Shown piece by piece: positions 1 to 5,636 of a DNA stretch of 5,677 nt. Numbering within the stretch: the first letter of the stretch is position 1; every line of letters starts with the position of its first letter. The stretch is from Gemmatimonadota bacterium (GTDB lineage Bacteria > Gemmatimonadota > Gemmatimonadetes > Longimicrobiales > Gaopeijiaceae). Made by a program: the position numbers and the translations under genes. The stretch covers positions 1 to 5,677 of the forward strand of contig JACQVC010000305.1 of NCBI GenBank assembly GCA_016209995.1, given 5' to 3'. The notes under the pieces are model-generated. The model saw nothing but the letters and a program-made list of their open reading frames with translations. It ran no database searches and was not told the origin of the DNA.

Positions 1-929
1 ATCTCGTTCATGCGGTTACTCACCGTGGAAAGGTACAGATCCGTCATACCACCCACCGCGTCCCGCAGCGTCTCGACGGTCTCGATCACCTGGATCGTGT
101 GGTCGTAGACATCTCGCAGGAAGAGCCGTGTGGGCGGCGCGATCAGCTCCGATTCTCCGCGCTCGAGCGCCCCCACCACTTCCCGGAGCGGCCACACCGC
201 CTTGCGCAGCGCCAGTGCTTCTCGCTTGACATGGTGCACCTCCCGGAGCACTTCCGGCGTCGGATCGCTCACTACGTTCTCCTCGAGGTCCTCGATCCGG
301 TCGCCCAGCTTCTCCAGGATCGAGAAGTAATGGTCCACCACGGTGTCGATGATCGAGTACGCCAGGTAGTCGGCGCCCATCTTGCGGATGGGCCCTTTGT
401 TCTGTCGGATCCGCTCCCGCAGCGGGTCGAGAATGTCCCCCGCCCTCTCCTGCAGCGAGATCACCCAGCCGGCGCCGAGAATGAGGCAGAACTGCTCGGA
501 ATCGATCCGCTCCTCCGCCTGGTTGTACTCGAGCATCCGCAGCACTATGAAGAGGTACTTCTCGTAATCCTCCAGCTTGGGCCGCTGCCCGACGCTCACG
601 ATGTCCTCGAGGACCAGCGGGTGGAGGTCCACCTTGTGCCCGAGCTGCGCGATCAGACCGATGTCGTGCAGTCCGTCGATGTTGATCCAGGTGATGGTGG
701 GACTGTCTAGAAAGGGAAAGCAGTCCTCCACGCTTTCGACGACCTGCTGCTCGAGGCGATTCTCGTCGTACTCGATCACCGAGATCCGCGGCCGCTCGAC
801 TCGCTGAACCCCCGTGTACACCAGCGTGCCGGGCGGGAGCCCCGGCGTCTTCGATCGTTTCGGCACCAGGCGATAGACCGCACGCCGGATGGTCCGTACC
901 GGGCGCCGCCACGCGCGCAGGAAGCTCAC
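1..929 (-). CDS. corA: CorA-family Mg2+/Co2+ transport protein, 3' end cut by window edge
   Basis: This is the cytoplasmic part of a pentameric CorA channel for passive Mg2+ (and Co2+) uptake across the inner membrane. I translated it by hand from a GTG at 929 and obtained 309 codons open to the left edge. The protein closely parallels remembered Thermotoga maritima CorA: LPPGTLVYTG at residues 31-40, DSPTITWINIDG at 75-86, HPLVLEDI at 103-110, DPLRERIRQNKG at 168-179, WPLREV at 246-251 and RDVYDHTIQ at 272-280. D109 and D273 match the two regulatory Mg2+-sensing aspartates (D89 and D253 in T. maritima). The reading stops in the long stalk helix (STVSNRMNE), so the two membrane helices and the YGMNF selectivity motif, roughly the last 60-65 residues, are outside the window. 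The N-terminus is about 20 residues longer than T. maritima's and rich in Arg/Lys. GTG was chosen because AGGA lies 7 nt upstream and an in-frame TAG lies three codons upstream. It probably shares a transcript with the ABC gene before it. Confidence 0.93.
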   Translation of the reverse strand, partial: MSFLRAWRRPVRTIRRAVYRLVPKRSKTPGLPPGTLVYTGVQRVERPRISVIEYDENRLEQQVVESVEDCFPFLDSPTITWINIDGLHDIGLIAQLGHKVDLHPLVLEDIVSVGQRPKLEDYEKYLFIVLRMLEYNQAEERIDSEQFCLILGAGWVISLQERAGDILDPLRERIRQNKGPIRKMGADYLAYSIIDTVVDHYFSILEKLGDRIEDLEENVVSDPTPEVLREVHHVKREALALRKAVWPLREVVGALERGESELIAPPTRLFLRDVYDHTIQVIETVETLRDAVGGMTDLYLSTVSNRMNE

Positions 930-936
930 GGGTTGG

Positions 937-940
937 TCCT
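937..940 (-). promoter_or_regulatory. Shine-Dalgarno of corA overlapping the ABC stop codon
   Basis: Read on the minus strand the junction is TAGGACCAACCCGTG. The AGGA core shares its first two bases with the TAG stop of the ABC gene and sits 7 nt before the GTG. This decides the corA start and suggests that ribosomes finishing the ABC gene can re-initiate on corA. Confidence 0.6.
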
Positions 941-2756
941 ACGCATCGCCCAGCTCGGTCGGCGCCGCCACGCCGGAGGCCATGGCTTCGTCGAACTGAC
1001 GGCGGTACAACCGCTCGTACAGGTCGCTCCTGAGCAGCAGCTCGTGGTGTACGCCGTCGTCCACGATGCGCCCGCCGTCGAGCACGAGAATGCGCTGGGC
1101 CCGCAACACCGTGGACAGTCGATGCGCAATGATCAGCGTCGTTCTGTCTTGCATCAGCTGGTCCAGCGCATCCTGTACCAGGGCCTCGCTCTCGGCGTCC
1201 AGGCTGCTCGACGCCTCGTCCAGGATCAGCACGGCGGGCTGCTTGAGCAGCACGCGCGCGATGGCGATCCGCTGCCGCTGCCCAGCGCTCAGCGTGATCC
1301 CGCGCTCGCCCACCAGCTCGTCGTAGCCGCGGGGCAGCGCTGCAATGAACTCATGGGCGTGCGCGGCTCGCGCGGCCGCTTCCACCTCGCCGGCGGATGC
1401 GTCGGGCCGTCCGTACAGCAGGTTTTCCCGTATGGTTCCTGCGAACAGCATCGGCTCCTGCGGCACCAGACCGATCACGCCGCGCAGCTCCTTGCGCGCC
1501 AGCCGCCGCACGTCGACTCCGTCCAACCGCACGCTGCCGCGCTCGACGTCGAAGAATCGCGGCAGCAGCGATACCAGCGTGCTCTTGCCAGCGCCCGAGC
1601 TGCCGACCAGGGCCACCTTCTCGCCGGGCTCGATCTCGACGTCGATGCCGCGCAGCACCAGGGGGAGGTCCGGCCCGTAGCGGAAGTGAACATCTCGATA
1701 GACTACGGCGCCGCGCACCGGCCGTGGCAGCGGCACCGGATTCGCGGGATCCTCCAGCGCGAACGGCGTGTCCAGCAGCTCGAAGATGCGCGATGCCGCG
1801 CCCGTCGCCTCCTGAAGGCTGCCCCAGAACCCCGCCAGAGACGTGATGGCGCCGCCGATCGTGACGGCGTAGAGCAGAAACGCCACTAACGTGCCGGGCG
1901 AGAGCGCGCCGGCCAGAACCAGACGGCCGCCCTCCCACAGCACCATCGCGATCGCACCGAACGCCGCGAAGGTGACCGCACCCGTCAGCGTAGCGCGAGC
2001 TACGCCTCGCTGCAGGCCGCCCCGCCGCACCTCGTCGATCTCGCCGCCGAAGCGCTGCGCCTCGACGTCCTCGCGCGTGAAGCTTTGCACCGTACGGATC
2101 TGCGTGAACACCTGCTCCGCGCGAGATACGGCGGAGGCCAGCCGGTCCTGCACGCGGGCGCTGGCTCGACGCACCCGCCGGCCGAAGAAAAAGCCCACGC
2201 CGACGGCGAACGGCATCGTGGTCAGCGTCACGAGCGTGAGCCGCGGGTTCGTGATCGTCAACAGCACCAGGGCGCCCAGCAGATAAAGGCCCTGACGCAG
2301 GATCTCGGCGATCCCGAACCGCAGAATGTCCTGTACCAGCGCAGCATCGGACGCGATCCGCGACGACAACTCGCCCACTCGCCGGACCTCGTAGAACCCG
2401 GGCGGCTGGTGGACAAGATGCGAGAAGAGGTCACGCCGCACCCCGGCGATCACGTGCTCGGAGGTCGAAGCCGTGAGATAGCTCTGCCCGAAGTTCGAGA
2501 TCGCCTGCACCAGGAAGAGACCCAGCAACCCCAGGGCCACCCGGTTCAGCAGGCCGGCGTCCCCGGCCAGGAAGGCGGCGTCCAGCAGCCTGCGCACGAC
2601 CTGTGGGAAGAGGAGCCCGATGGACGTGCTCAACAGCAGCAAGGCTATCGCACCGGCTACCTTGCCCGCGTGCGGTCTCACCCGCGGCGCCATGCGCCGC
2701 AGAAAGCCGATGGTTCTGATCGTTGTATCTCGAACGCGCGCCATCTCGATTCCCAT
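939..2756 (-). CDS. ABC exporter half-transporter (fused TMD-NBD, ABCB/MsbA type)
   Basis: This 605-aa protein fuses a six-helix exporter domain (about residues 30-315) to one ATPase domain (about 345-590), the usual layout of MsbA/LmrA/BmrA-like half-transporters. It should act as a homodimer (or with a partner not seen here) in the inner membrane, exporting lipid, drug or peptide. The substrate cannot be read from the sequence. Motifs seen: A-loop Y360; Walker A GSSGAGKST at 385-393 with K391; Q-loop Q433 in VPQEP; signature LSAGQ at 489-493 (a common variant of LSGGQ); Walker B VLILD at 509-513 followed by catalytic E514; D-loop SSSLD at 516-520; switch H545 in IAHRLSTV. All catalytic residues are present, so this half should be active. 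A hydrophobic stretch at 33-52 looks like TM1 and VALGLLGLFLVQAIS like TM2. The start is uncertain: ATG at 2756 has no visible Shine-Dalgarno, while an in-frame ATG at 2744 (residue 5) has GGGA six bases upstream. Confidence 0.93.
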   Translation of the reverse strand: MGIEMARVRDTTIRTIGFLRRMAPRVRPHAGKVAGAIALLLLSTSIGLLFPQVVRRLLDAAFLAGDAGLLNRVALGLLGLFLVQAISNFGQSYLTASTSEHVIAGVRRDLFSHLVHQPPGFYEVRRVGELSSRIASDAALVQDILRFGIAEILRQGLYLLGALVLLTITNPRLTLVTLTTMPFAVGVGFFFGRRVRRASARVQDRLASAVSRAEQVFTQIRTVQSFTREDVEAQRFGGEIDEVRRGGLQRGVARATLTGAVTFAAFGAIAMVLWEGGRLVLAGALSPGTLVAFLLYAVTIGGAITSLAGFWGSLQEATGAASRIFELLDTPFALEDPANPVPLPRPVRGAVVYRDVHFRYGPDLPLVLRGIDVEIEPGEKVALVGSSGAGKSTLVSLLPRFFDVERGSVRLDGVDVRRLARKELRGVIGLVPQEPMLFAGTIRENLLYGRPDASAGEVEAAARAAHAHEFIAALPRGYDELVGERGITLSAGQRQRIAIARVLLKQPAVLILDEASSSLDAESEALVQDALDQLMQDRTTLIIAHRLSTVLRAQRILVLDGGRIVDDGVHHELLLRSDLYERLYRRQFDEAMASGVAAPTELGDA

Positions 2757-2793
2757 GGCCGAGGTGCGCTAGCGGCTGCCGATGGCCGGGCCT

Positions 2794-2821
2794 AAGATAT
2801 GACGACCCGTGACGACATCAA
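2794..2821 (-). promoter_or_regulatory. possible sigma70-like promoter for the ABC-corA pair
   Basis: On the minus strand, TTGATG (2821-2816) and TATCTT (2799-2794) are separated by 16 bp. Each matches four of six consensus bases. Transcription would start near 2787, giving a leader of about 30 nt before the ABC start. The match is modest and was found by eye, so this is a candidate only. Confidence 0.25.
2800..2816. repeat. 7-bp direct repeat, 10-bp period, in the divergent intergenic region
   Basis: TGACGAC occurs at 2800-2806 and again at 2810-2816, so the copies sit on the same DNA face one helical turn apart. They fall in the spacer of the candidate leftward promoter, between the ABC gene and the heme A synthase gene. 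This is the arrangement expected of a direct-repeat operator, but the copies are short and chance is possible. Confidence 0.35.
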
Positions 2822-2854
2822 ACGGCGGGTCCCGGCCGCCGTCTGGAAATACAC

Positions 2855-3829
2855 ATGAACGGAACCACAGTCGCGACCCGACGCGCCGCACACCACCTCA
2901 CGCTAGCGGCCACGGCCGGCGTTACGCTGGCACTCCTGATCCTCGGGAGCGTCGTTCACGCCACCGAATCGAGTCTAGCCTGCCCGGACTGGCCCACCTG
3001 CTTCGGTTCCCTGATGCCGGCGATGACGGGCGGTGTCGTCTACGAGCACACGCACAGGCTCGTCGCCGGCGCCGTCCTCGTCTTGATGGCGGGGGCCACC
3101 GTGCTGACCTGGCGAAACGAGGTCGCACGTCCATCCGTGCGGCGCTGGGCGCTGGTCGGCTTCGCCGGGCTCATCGTACAGGCCGTGCTCGGAGGCGTAA
3201 CCGTGCTGCTGAGACTGCCTGACGCAGTTTCCATCGCGCACCTCGGCCTTGCCCTGGCGTTCCTCGTGCTGGTTGTGGGGCTCACCATTGTCACCTCACC
3301 CTCGTGGCCGATACGAGATCTTCCCGCGGAGGCCGCCGAATCCGTGCGTGTAGGCGGGATCGTGACGGCCGCGCTCATGTACCTGCAGTCCCTGCTGGGG
3401 GCGGCCGTCCGCCATGCGGATGCCGGCCTGGCCTGCCCGGACGTACCCACGTGCTACAGCCAGTGGATCCCGCCGCTCGAGCATCCCCTCGTGGTGCTCC
3501 ACTTCACGCACCGAGCGTTCGCCGTCGTGGTGGCGCTGGCGGCTCTGGCCTACGCGATCCACCTGTGGCAGGCTCCGTCGGCGCGCTTTCGCCTGATCGC
3601 CGCGGGCCTGGCGACGGGTGTCCTGGCGCAAATCGCGGTCGGACTGCAGTCTGTGGTGACCGGCCTGGCAGTTGCCTGGGTCAGCGCCCACACCGGGATC
3701 GCCGCCGTCCTGGTTTCATTGCCGGCGGCAGCCGCCGTCTATGCCCTTGTGCCCGCGGCCGGCGCCACGCCCTCGGGAGCCCCCGGTCACGGCGTAGCCC
3801 CCCAACGCGTGGCCGCCGCCGGCCCATGA
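2855..3829 (+). CDS. ctaA: COX15/CtaA-family heme A synthase
   Basis: This 324-aa integral membrane protein should oxidise the C8 methyl of heme O to a formyl group, giving heme A for aa3-type (or related) heme-copper oxidases. Eight hydrophobic segments are visible, near 15-36, 67-85, 98-116, 124-147, 165-183, 213-237, 245-266 and 275-299, forming two similar four-helix halves as in the family. Family hallmarks: GSVVHAT at 31-37, then CPDWPTC at 43-49; E64 and H67 in EHTHR; H129 in SIAHLGLA; H219 in HFTHR; H279 in SAHTG. The four histidines match the invariant heme-ligand positions of Bacillus CtaA (H60, H123, H216, H278), and E64 matches its catalytic E57. A second cysteine pair, CPDVPTC at 194-200, occupies the equivalent loop of the second half. 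The last 25 or so residues are a Gly/Ala/Pro-rich tail. The Shine-Dalgarno before ATG 2855 is weak (GGA, 7-nt spacing). Its stop overlaps the next start. No heme O synthase (ctaB) is in the window. Confidence 0.94.
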   Translation: MNGTTVATRRAAHHLTLAATAGVTLALLILGSVVHATESSLACPDWPTCFGSLMPAMTGGVVYEHTHRLVAGAVLVLMAGATVLTWRNEVARPSVRRWALVGFAGLIVQAVLGGVTVLLRLPDAVSIAHLGLALAFLVLVVGLTIVTSPSWPIRDLPAEAAESVRVGGIVTAALMYLQSLLGAAVRHADAGLACPDVPTCYSQWIPPLEHPLVVLHFTHRAFAVVVALAALAYAIHLWQAPSARFRLIAAGLATGVLAQIAVGLQSVVTGLAVAWVSAHTGIAAVLVSLPAAAAVYALVPAAGATPSGAPGHGVAPQRVAAAGP

Positions 3830-4266
3830 GTGCGGAAGCGATCGGCGCCATCCTGGCTCCGCTCAACGCGACCCTCAATTTCGCCAGCGCCATCCTGCTC
3901 GTCCTCGGCTATCGCTCCATCCGCCGCCACCAGGTCCACCGGCACCGGGCCTTCATGCTCGGGGCTGTCGCCGCCTCGACGCTCTTCCTGGTCTCCTACA
4001 TCACTCGCTTCTCGCTCACCGGCGCCCACAGTTTCGCGGGCACCGGGCTGATTCGGACGTTCTACCTGACCCTTCTCCTGTCTCACATGGTCCTGGCGGC
4101 GCTCATCGTTCCAGTAGTCCTCCGGCTGCTTTACCTCGTGCGGCGGCGCCGCTTCGGCACTCACGCGCGCATCGCTCGCTGGACATTCCCCGCCTGGATG
4201 TATGTCTCCGTCACGGGAATCATCGTGTATCTCATGCTGTATCATGTGGTGGGATATCTGCCTTGA
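3826..4266 (+). CDS. DUF420 family membrane protein (CtaM/YozB-like oxidase assembly factor)
   Basis: This 146-aa protein has four predicted membrane helices, near residues 15-29, 42-60, 78-104 and 122-142. It fits the DUF420 pattern: LAPLNATLNFASAILLVLGY at 10-29, HRHRAFM at 38-44 opening helix 2, FLVSYITRF at 54-62, IRTFYLTLLLSHMVLA at 76-91 and RWTFPAWMYVSVTGIIVYLM at 118-137. Conserved-looking histidines (H40, H87, H113, H140) lie at or near helix ends, as expected if the family handles heme or metal, though that is inference. The best-known member, CtaM of Staphylococcus aureus (YozB in Bacillus), is needed for function of an aa3-type terminal oxidase. The start is ATG 3826, inside the ATGA overlap with the heme A synthase stop (4-nt overlap). 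No Shine-Dalgarno is visible, so translation is probably coupled. The pairing supports a shared job in oxidase maturation. Confidence 0.88.
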   Translation: MSAEAIGAILAPLNATLNFASAILLVLGYRSIRRHQVHRHRAFMLGAVAASTLFLVSYITRFSLTGAHSFAGTGLIRTFYLTLLLSHMVLAALIVPVVLRLLYLVRRRRFGTHARIARWTFPAWMYVSVTGIIVYLMLYHVVGYLP

Positions 4267-4330
4267 ATCGACCGTGGCTGTACTTTCGTAGTGATGTGAG
4301 CATGTCGGACTTGTGCGGAAAATGACTTGA

Positions 4331-4336
4331 AGGGAG
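4331..4336 (+). promoter_or_regulatory. Shine-Dalgarno for the small membrane protein
   Basis: AGGGAG lies 6 nt before ATG 4343. It selects this start and frame over an overlapping ORF that begins at 4327. In the 76-bp gap before this gene (4267-4342) I saw no convincing promoter or terminator. Confidence 0.6.
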
Positions 4337-4342
4337 CTTCCG

Positions 4343-4609
4343 ATGCTGAGTGTTCTGGCTTCCCTGGCGGCGATAGTGGGCGGATACCTGGGAACGAAGC
4401 GCTTCGTCCTGAGCAGACTGCGCTACGTCGATGCGGTGACGGATCCGGCGGCTCCCTGGGTGGCCGGTGCCGCGGGCACGGTCGCCGGCCTGCCGTTCGC
4501 GGTGCTCCCCATCCTGACGGTGGGAACCGCGGTCTCGCTCGGCGCAGGCATAGGGTGGGGTGTGTACCGCGCTGGACGCGAGTTGGCTCGCCGCCTCCCC
4601 CCGGGCTGA
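4343..4609 (+). CDS. small glycine-rich membrane protein, unrecognised (88 aa)
   Basis: I do not recognise this family. The 88-aa product has a hydrophobic N-terminus (MLSVLASLAAIVGGYLG, about residues 1-17), then a basic segment with KRFVLSRLR (19-27). A long Gly/Ala-rich hydrophobic region follows (about 39-74), enough for one long or two short helices and containing GxxxG-like spacing (GAGIGWG). It ends in a basic tail (YRAGRELARRLPPG). The topology is probably two or three membrane passes. Support for it being real: a strong Shine-Dalgarno at 4331-4336, codon use like its neighbours, and a hydrophobic composition that differs from the random Arg/Gly/Pro-rich products of the other frames here. 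It lies 76 bp after the DUF420 gene on the same strand and may share its transcript, but nothing in the sequence ties it to oxidase assembly. It ends 3 bp from the stop of the convergent kinase-like gene. Confidence 0.7.
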   Translation: MLSVLASLAAIVGGYLGTKRFVLSRLRYVDAVTDPAAPWVAGAAGTVAGLPFAVLPILTVGTAVSLGAGIGWGVYRAGRELARRLPPG

Positions 4610-4617
4610 CCGTCAGC
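4605..4617. repeat. palindrome holding both convergent stop codons
   Basis: GCTGACCGTCAGC is a perfect 6-bp inverted repeat around one central base (4611). The plus-strand TGA (4607-4609) and the minus-strand TGA (4615-4613) occupy mirror positions. As RNA it could form only a 5-bp stem with a 3-nt loop and has no U-run, so it is a poor intrinsic terminator. Mirror-image stop contexts can partly explain the symmetry. Confidence 0.6.
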
Positions 4618-5461
4618 GAACCTCGAGCGGCAGCGTGATCTCGACCTGGGCGCCGCCGCCCTCGGCGTTCGCGAGTCGAAGATCTCCGCGATGGGCGAGT
4701 ATGACCGCCAAGGCGTGACTGAGTCCCAACCCCAGCGCCGTGTCCTCCGTCGTGAAGAACGGCGCGAGGCCGCGCTCCAGCGCCGCGGCACTGAACCCTG
4801 GCCCACGGTCCCGGATTACAATGCGCGTCACCGAGCCCTCCGTAGTGACTCGCACCTCCACCGGTTTCGCTTCGGAAAACTGCTCGGCGTTCAGCAAGAC
4901 CAGGTACGTCGCGTCTTTCAGCGCCTCCTTGTCGAGCTTGACGCGCACCGGCGAGTTTGGGGCGGCTAGCTTCACAATCGCGCGACTGTCCCTCGCGAAT
5001 TCATCCACCACTTCCTGCAGGACCTGGCGCAGGTCATGGGACTTCAAGTCGAGCCGCTCCGTCGTCCTGTGCATGCGAATGTCGTCGAGCGCGTCGATCA
5101 CGCGCTGGAGCGCGGGCCGCGCACCGGCTGGCGCCGCCGACAAAGCGGCGCGCAGCGGCCTGGCCGCCATGGCCTCCAGGTAGTCCGAGACACGCGCCAC
5201 CGCGGCCTTCGCCGTTTGCAGCGCCTCCGCGCCCCGCGGTACATAGCCCACCACGACGGCGTCACGCAGCAGGTCCAGCTCCGGCAGCCACGGGTCCTCC
5301 CCGCCGGCCGACACCCCCGCCACGCCGCGACGGACCCGCTCGGCCGCCGCTTGGACCGTCCGCCGGAGCCGCGCACGCGATCGCTGGGCGGACCACCACC
5401 ACATCCCGACGCCGACCGCCACGAGCGAGATCAACCACAACATCCAGACGGCCGCACTCAT
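4613..5461 (-). CDS. membrane-anchored histidine-kinase-like protein (HATPase_c) without an H-box histidine
   Basis: The 282-aa product begins with one membrane helix (about residues 4-23, ending in WWW) followed by an Arg-rich stop-transfer segment. Next comes a helical region with no recognised sensor domain, then a GHKL/HATPase_c ATP-binding domain (about 143-280). ATPase motifs are intact: N-box with N191 in LVLLNAEQF, G1 box DRGPGF at 218-223, F-box APFFTTED at 233-240, G2 box GLGL at 244-247, and a terminal EITLPL strand. The segment at about 76-130 looks like the two-helix dimerisation hairpin of kinases, ending in ALDDIRMHRTTERLDL. Helix 1 has AARPLRAAL where HELRTPL is expected and contains no histidine. 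The only histidines are H131, H142, H249 and H257. It may bind ATP without classical autophosphorylation, or use another residue. No response regulator is in the window. ATG 5461 is preferred because purine-rich GAGAGAGG precedes it; a GTG at 5473 would add four residues but has no Shine-Dalgarno. Confidence 0.82.
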   Translation of the reverse strand: MSAAVWMLWLISLVAVGVGMWWWSAQRSRARLRRTVQAAAERVRRGVAGVSAGGEDPWLPELDLLRDAVVVGYVPRGAEALQTAKAAVARVSDYLEAMAARPLRAALSAAPAGARPALQRVIDALDDIRMHRTTERLDLKSHDLRQVLQEVVDEFARDSRAIVKLAAPNSPVRVKLDKEALKDATYLVLLNAEQFSEAKPVEVRVTTEGSVTRIVIRDRGPGFSAAALERGLAPFFTTEDTALGLGLSHALAVILAHRGDLRLANAEGGGAQVEITLPLEVR

Positions 5462-5480
5462 AGCCTCTCTCACGTCAGAG

Positions 5481-5492
5481 ACGGTAACGGTA
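5481..5492. repeat. tandem hexamer ACGGTA x2 upstream of the kinase-like gene
   Basis: ACGGTA occurs twice back to back, 20 bp upstream of the preferred ATG of the kinase-like gene. It lies where a leader or promoter would be. The TCTAAT sequence just upstream on the minus strand (5499-5494) resembles a -10 box, but I found no matching -35. The repeat may be chance. Confidence 0.3.
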
Positions 5493-5554
5493 TTAGATCC
5501 CGGAAAGATTCCAGGAAGCCGCGTTGCCGGCCCGTGCGCGCTCCGATATCGTCG

Positions 5555-5602
5555 TCATGGGAACGCTACGGCACTTCGATCGTACAACCTGGCTTCCCAT
5601 GA
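5555..5602. repeat. 9-bp inverted repeat in the divergent intergenic region
   Basis: TCATGGGAA at 5555-5563 is exactly mirrored by TTCCCATGA at 5594-5602, with 30 bp between the arms. The repeat sits between the leftward kinase-like gene and a possible rightward gene at 5637. The loop is long and the pairing does not extend inward or outward, so a pair of operator half-sites is as plausible as an RNA hairpin. No U-run follows, so it is not an obvious terminator. Confidence 0.5.
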
Positions 5603-5636
5603 GAACCACAATCGATCTGAGCCGCTAACCTTAAGT

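Noticed and set aside
16..912. A 298-aa minus-strand ORF and overlapping plus-strand ORFs of up to 203 aa (99-710) over the left end
   Set aside because: Their products are Arg/Gly/Ala- or His/Gln/Arg-rich with no family resemblance. The minus-strand frame starting at GTG 929 gives an unmistakable CorA instead.
933..1889. Plus-strand 318-aa ORF antisense to the ABC gene (and others at 2085-2795 and 1891-2286)
   Set aside because: These are high-GC antisense frames over a gene with complete ABC motifs. The compositions look random, and there is no independent sign of translation.
3304..3825. N-terminal extension of the DUF420 frame starting at 3304
   Set aside because: It lies inside the heme A synthase gene and encodes Arg/Gly-rich nonsense. 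The DUF420 similarity begins at the ATG at 3826.
4267..4342. Possible promoter using TTGAAT at 4263 and TACTTT at 4281
   Set aside because: The spacer would be only 12 bp, and no better -10 partner is found at normal spacing.
4327..4638. 103-aa plus-strand ORF overlapping the small membrane protein
   Set aside because: Its product is a Gly/Arg-rich shadow-type sequence, and its start lies upstream of the AGGGAG ribosome binding site that serves 4343.
5036..5602. Plus-strand 188-aa ORF (and 4957-5463, 4740-5183) antisense to the kinase-like gene
   Set aside because: The opposite strand encodes ordered HATPase_c motifs. These frames give Arg/Pro/His-rich products typical of antisense shadows.
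5555..5602. The inverted repeat read as an intrinsic terminator
   Set aside because: It has a 30-nt loop, no extension of the stem and no U-run on either strand.
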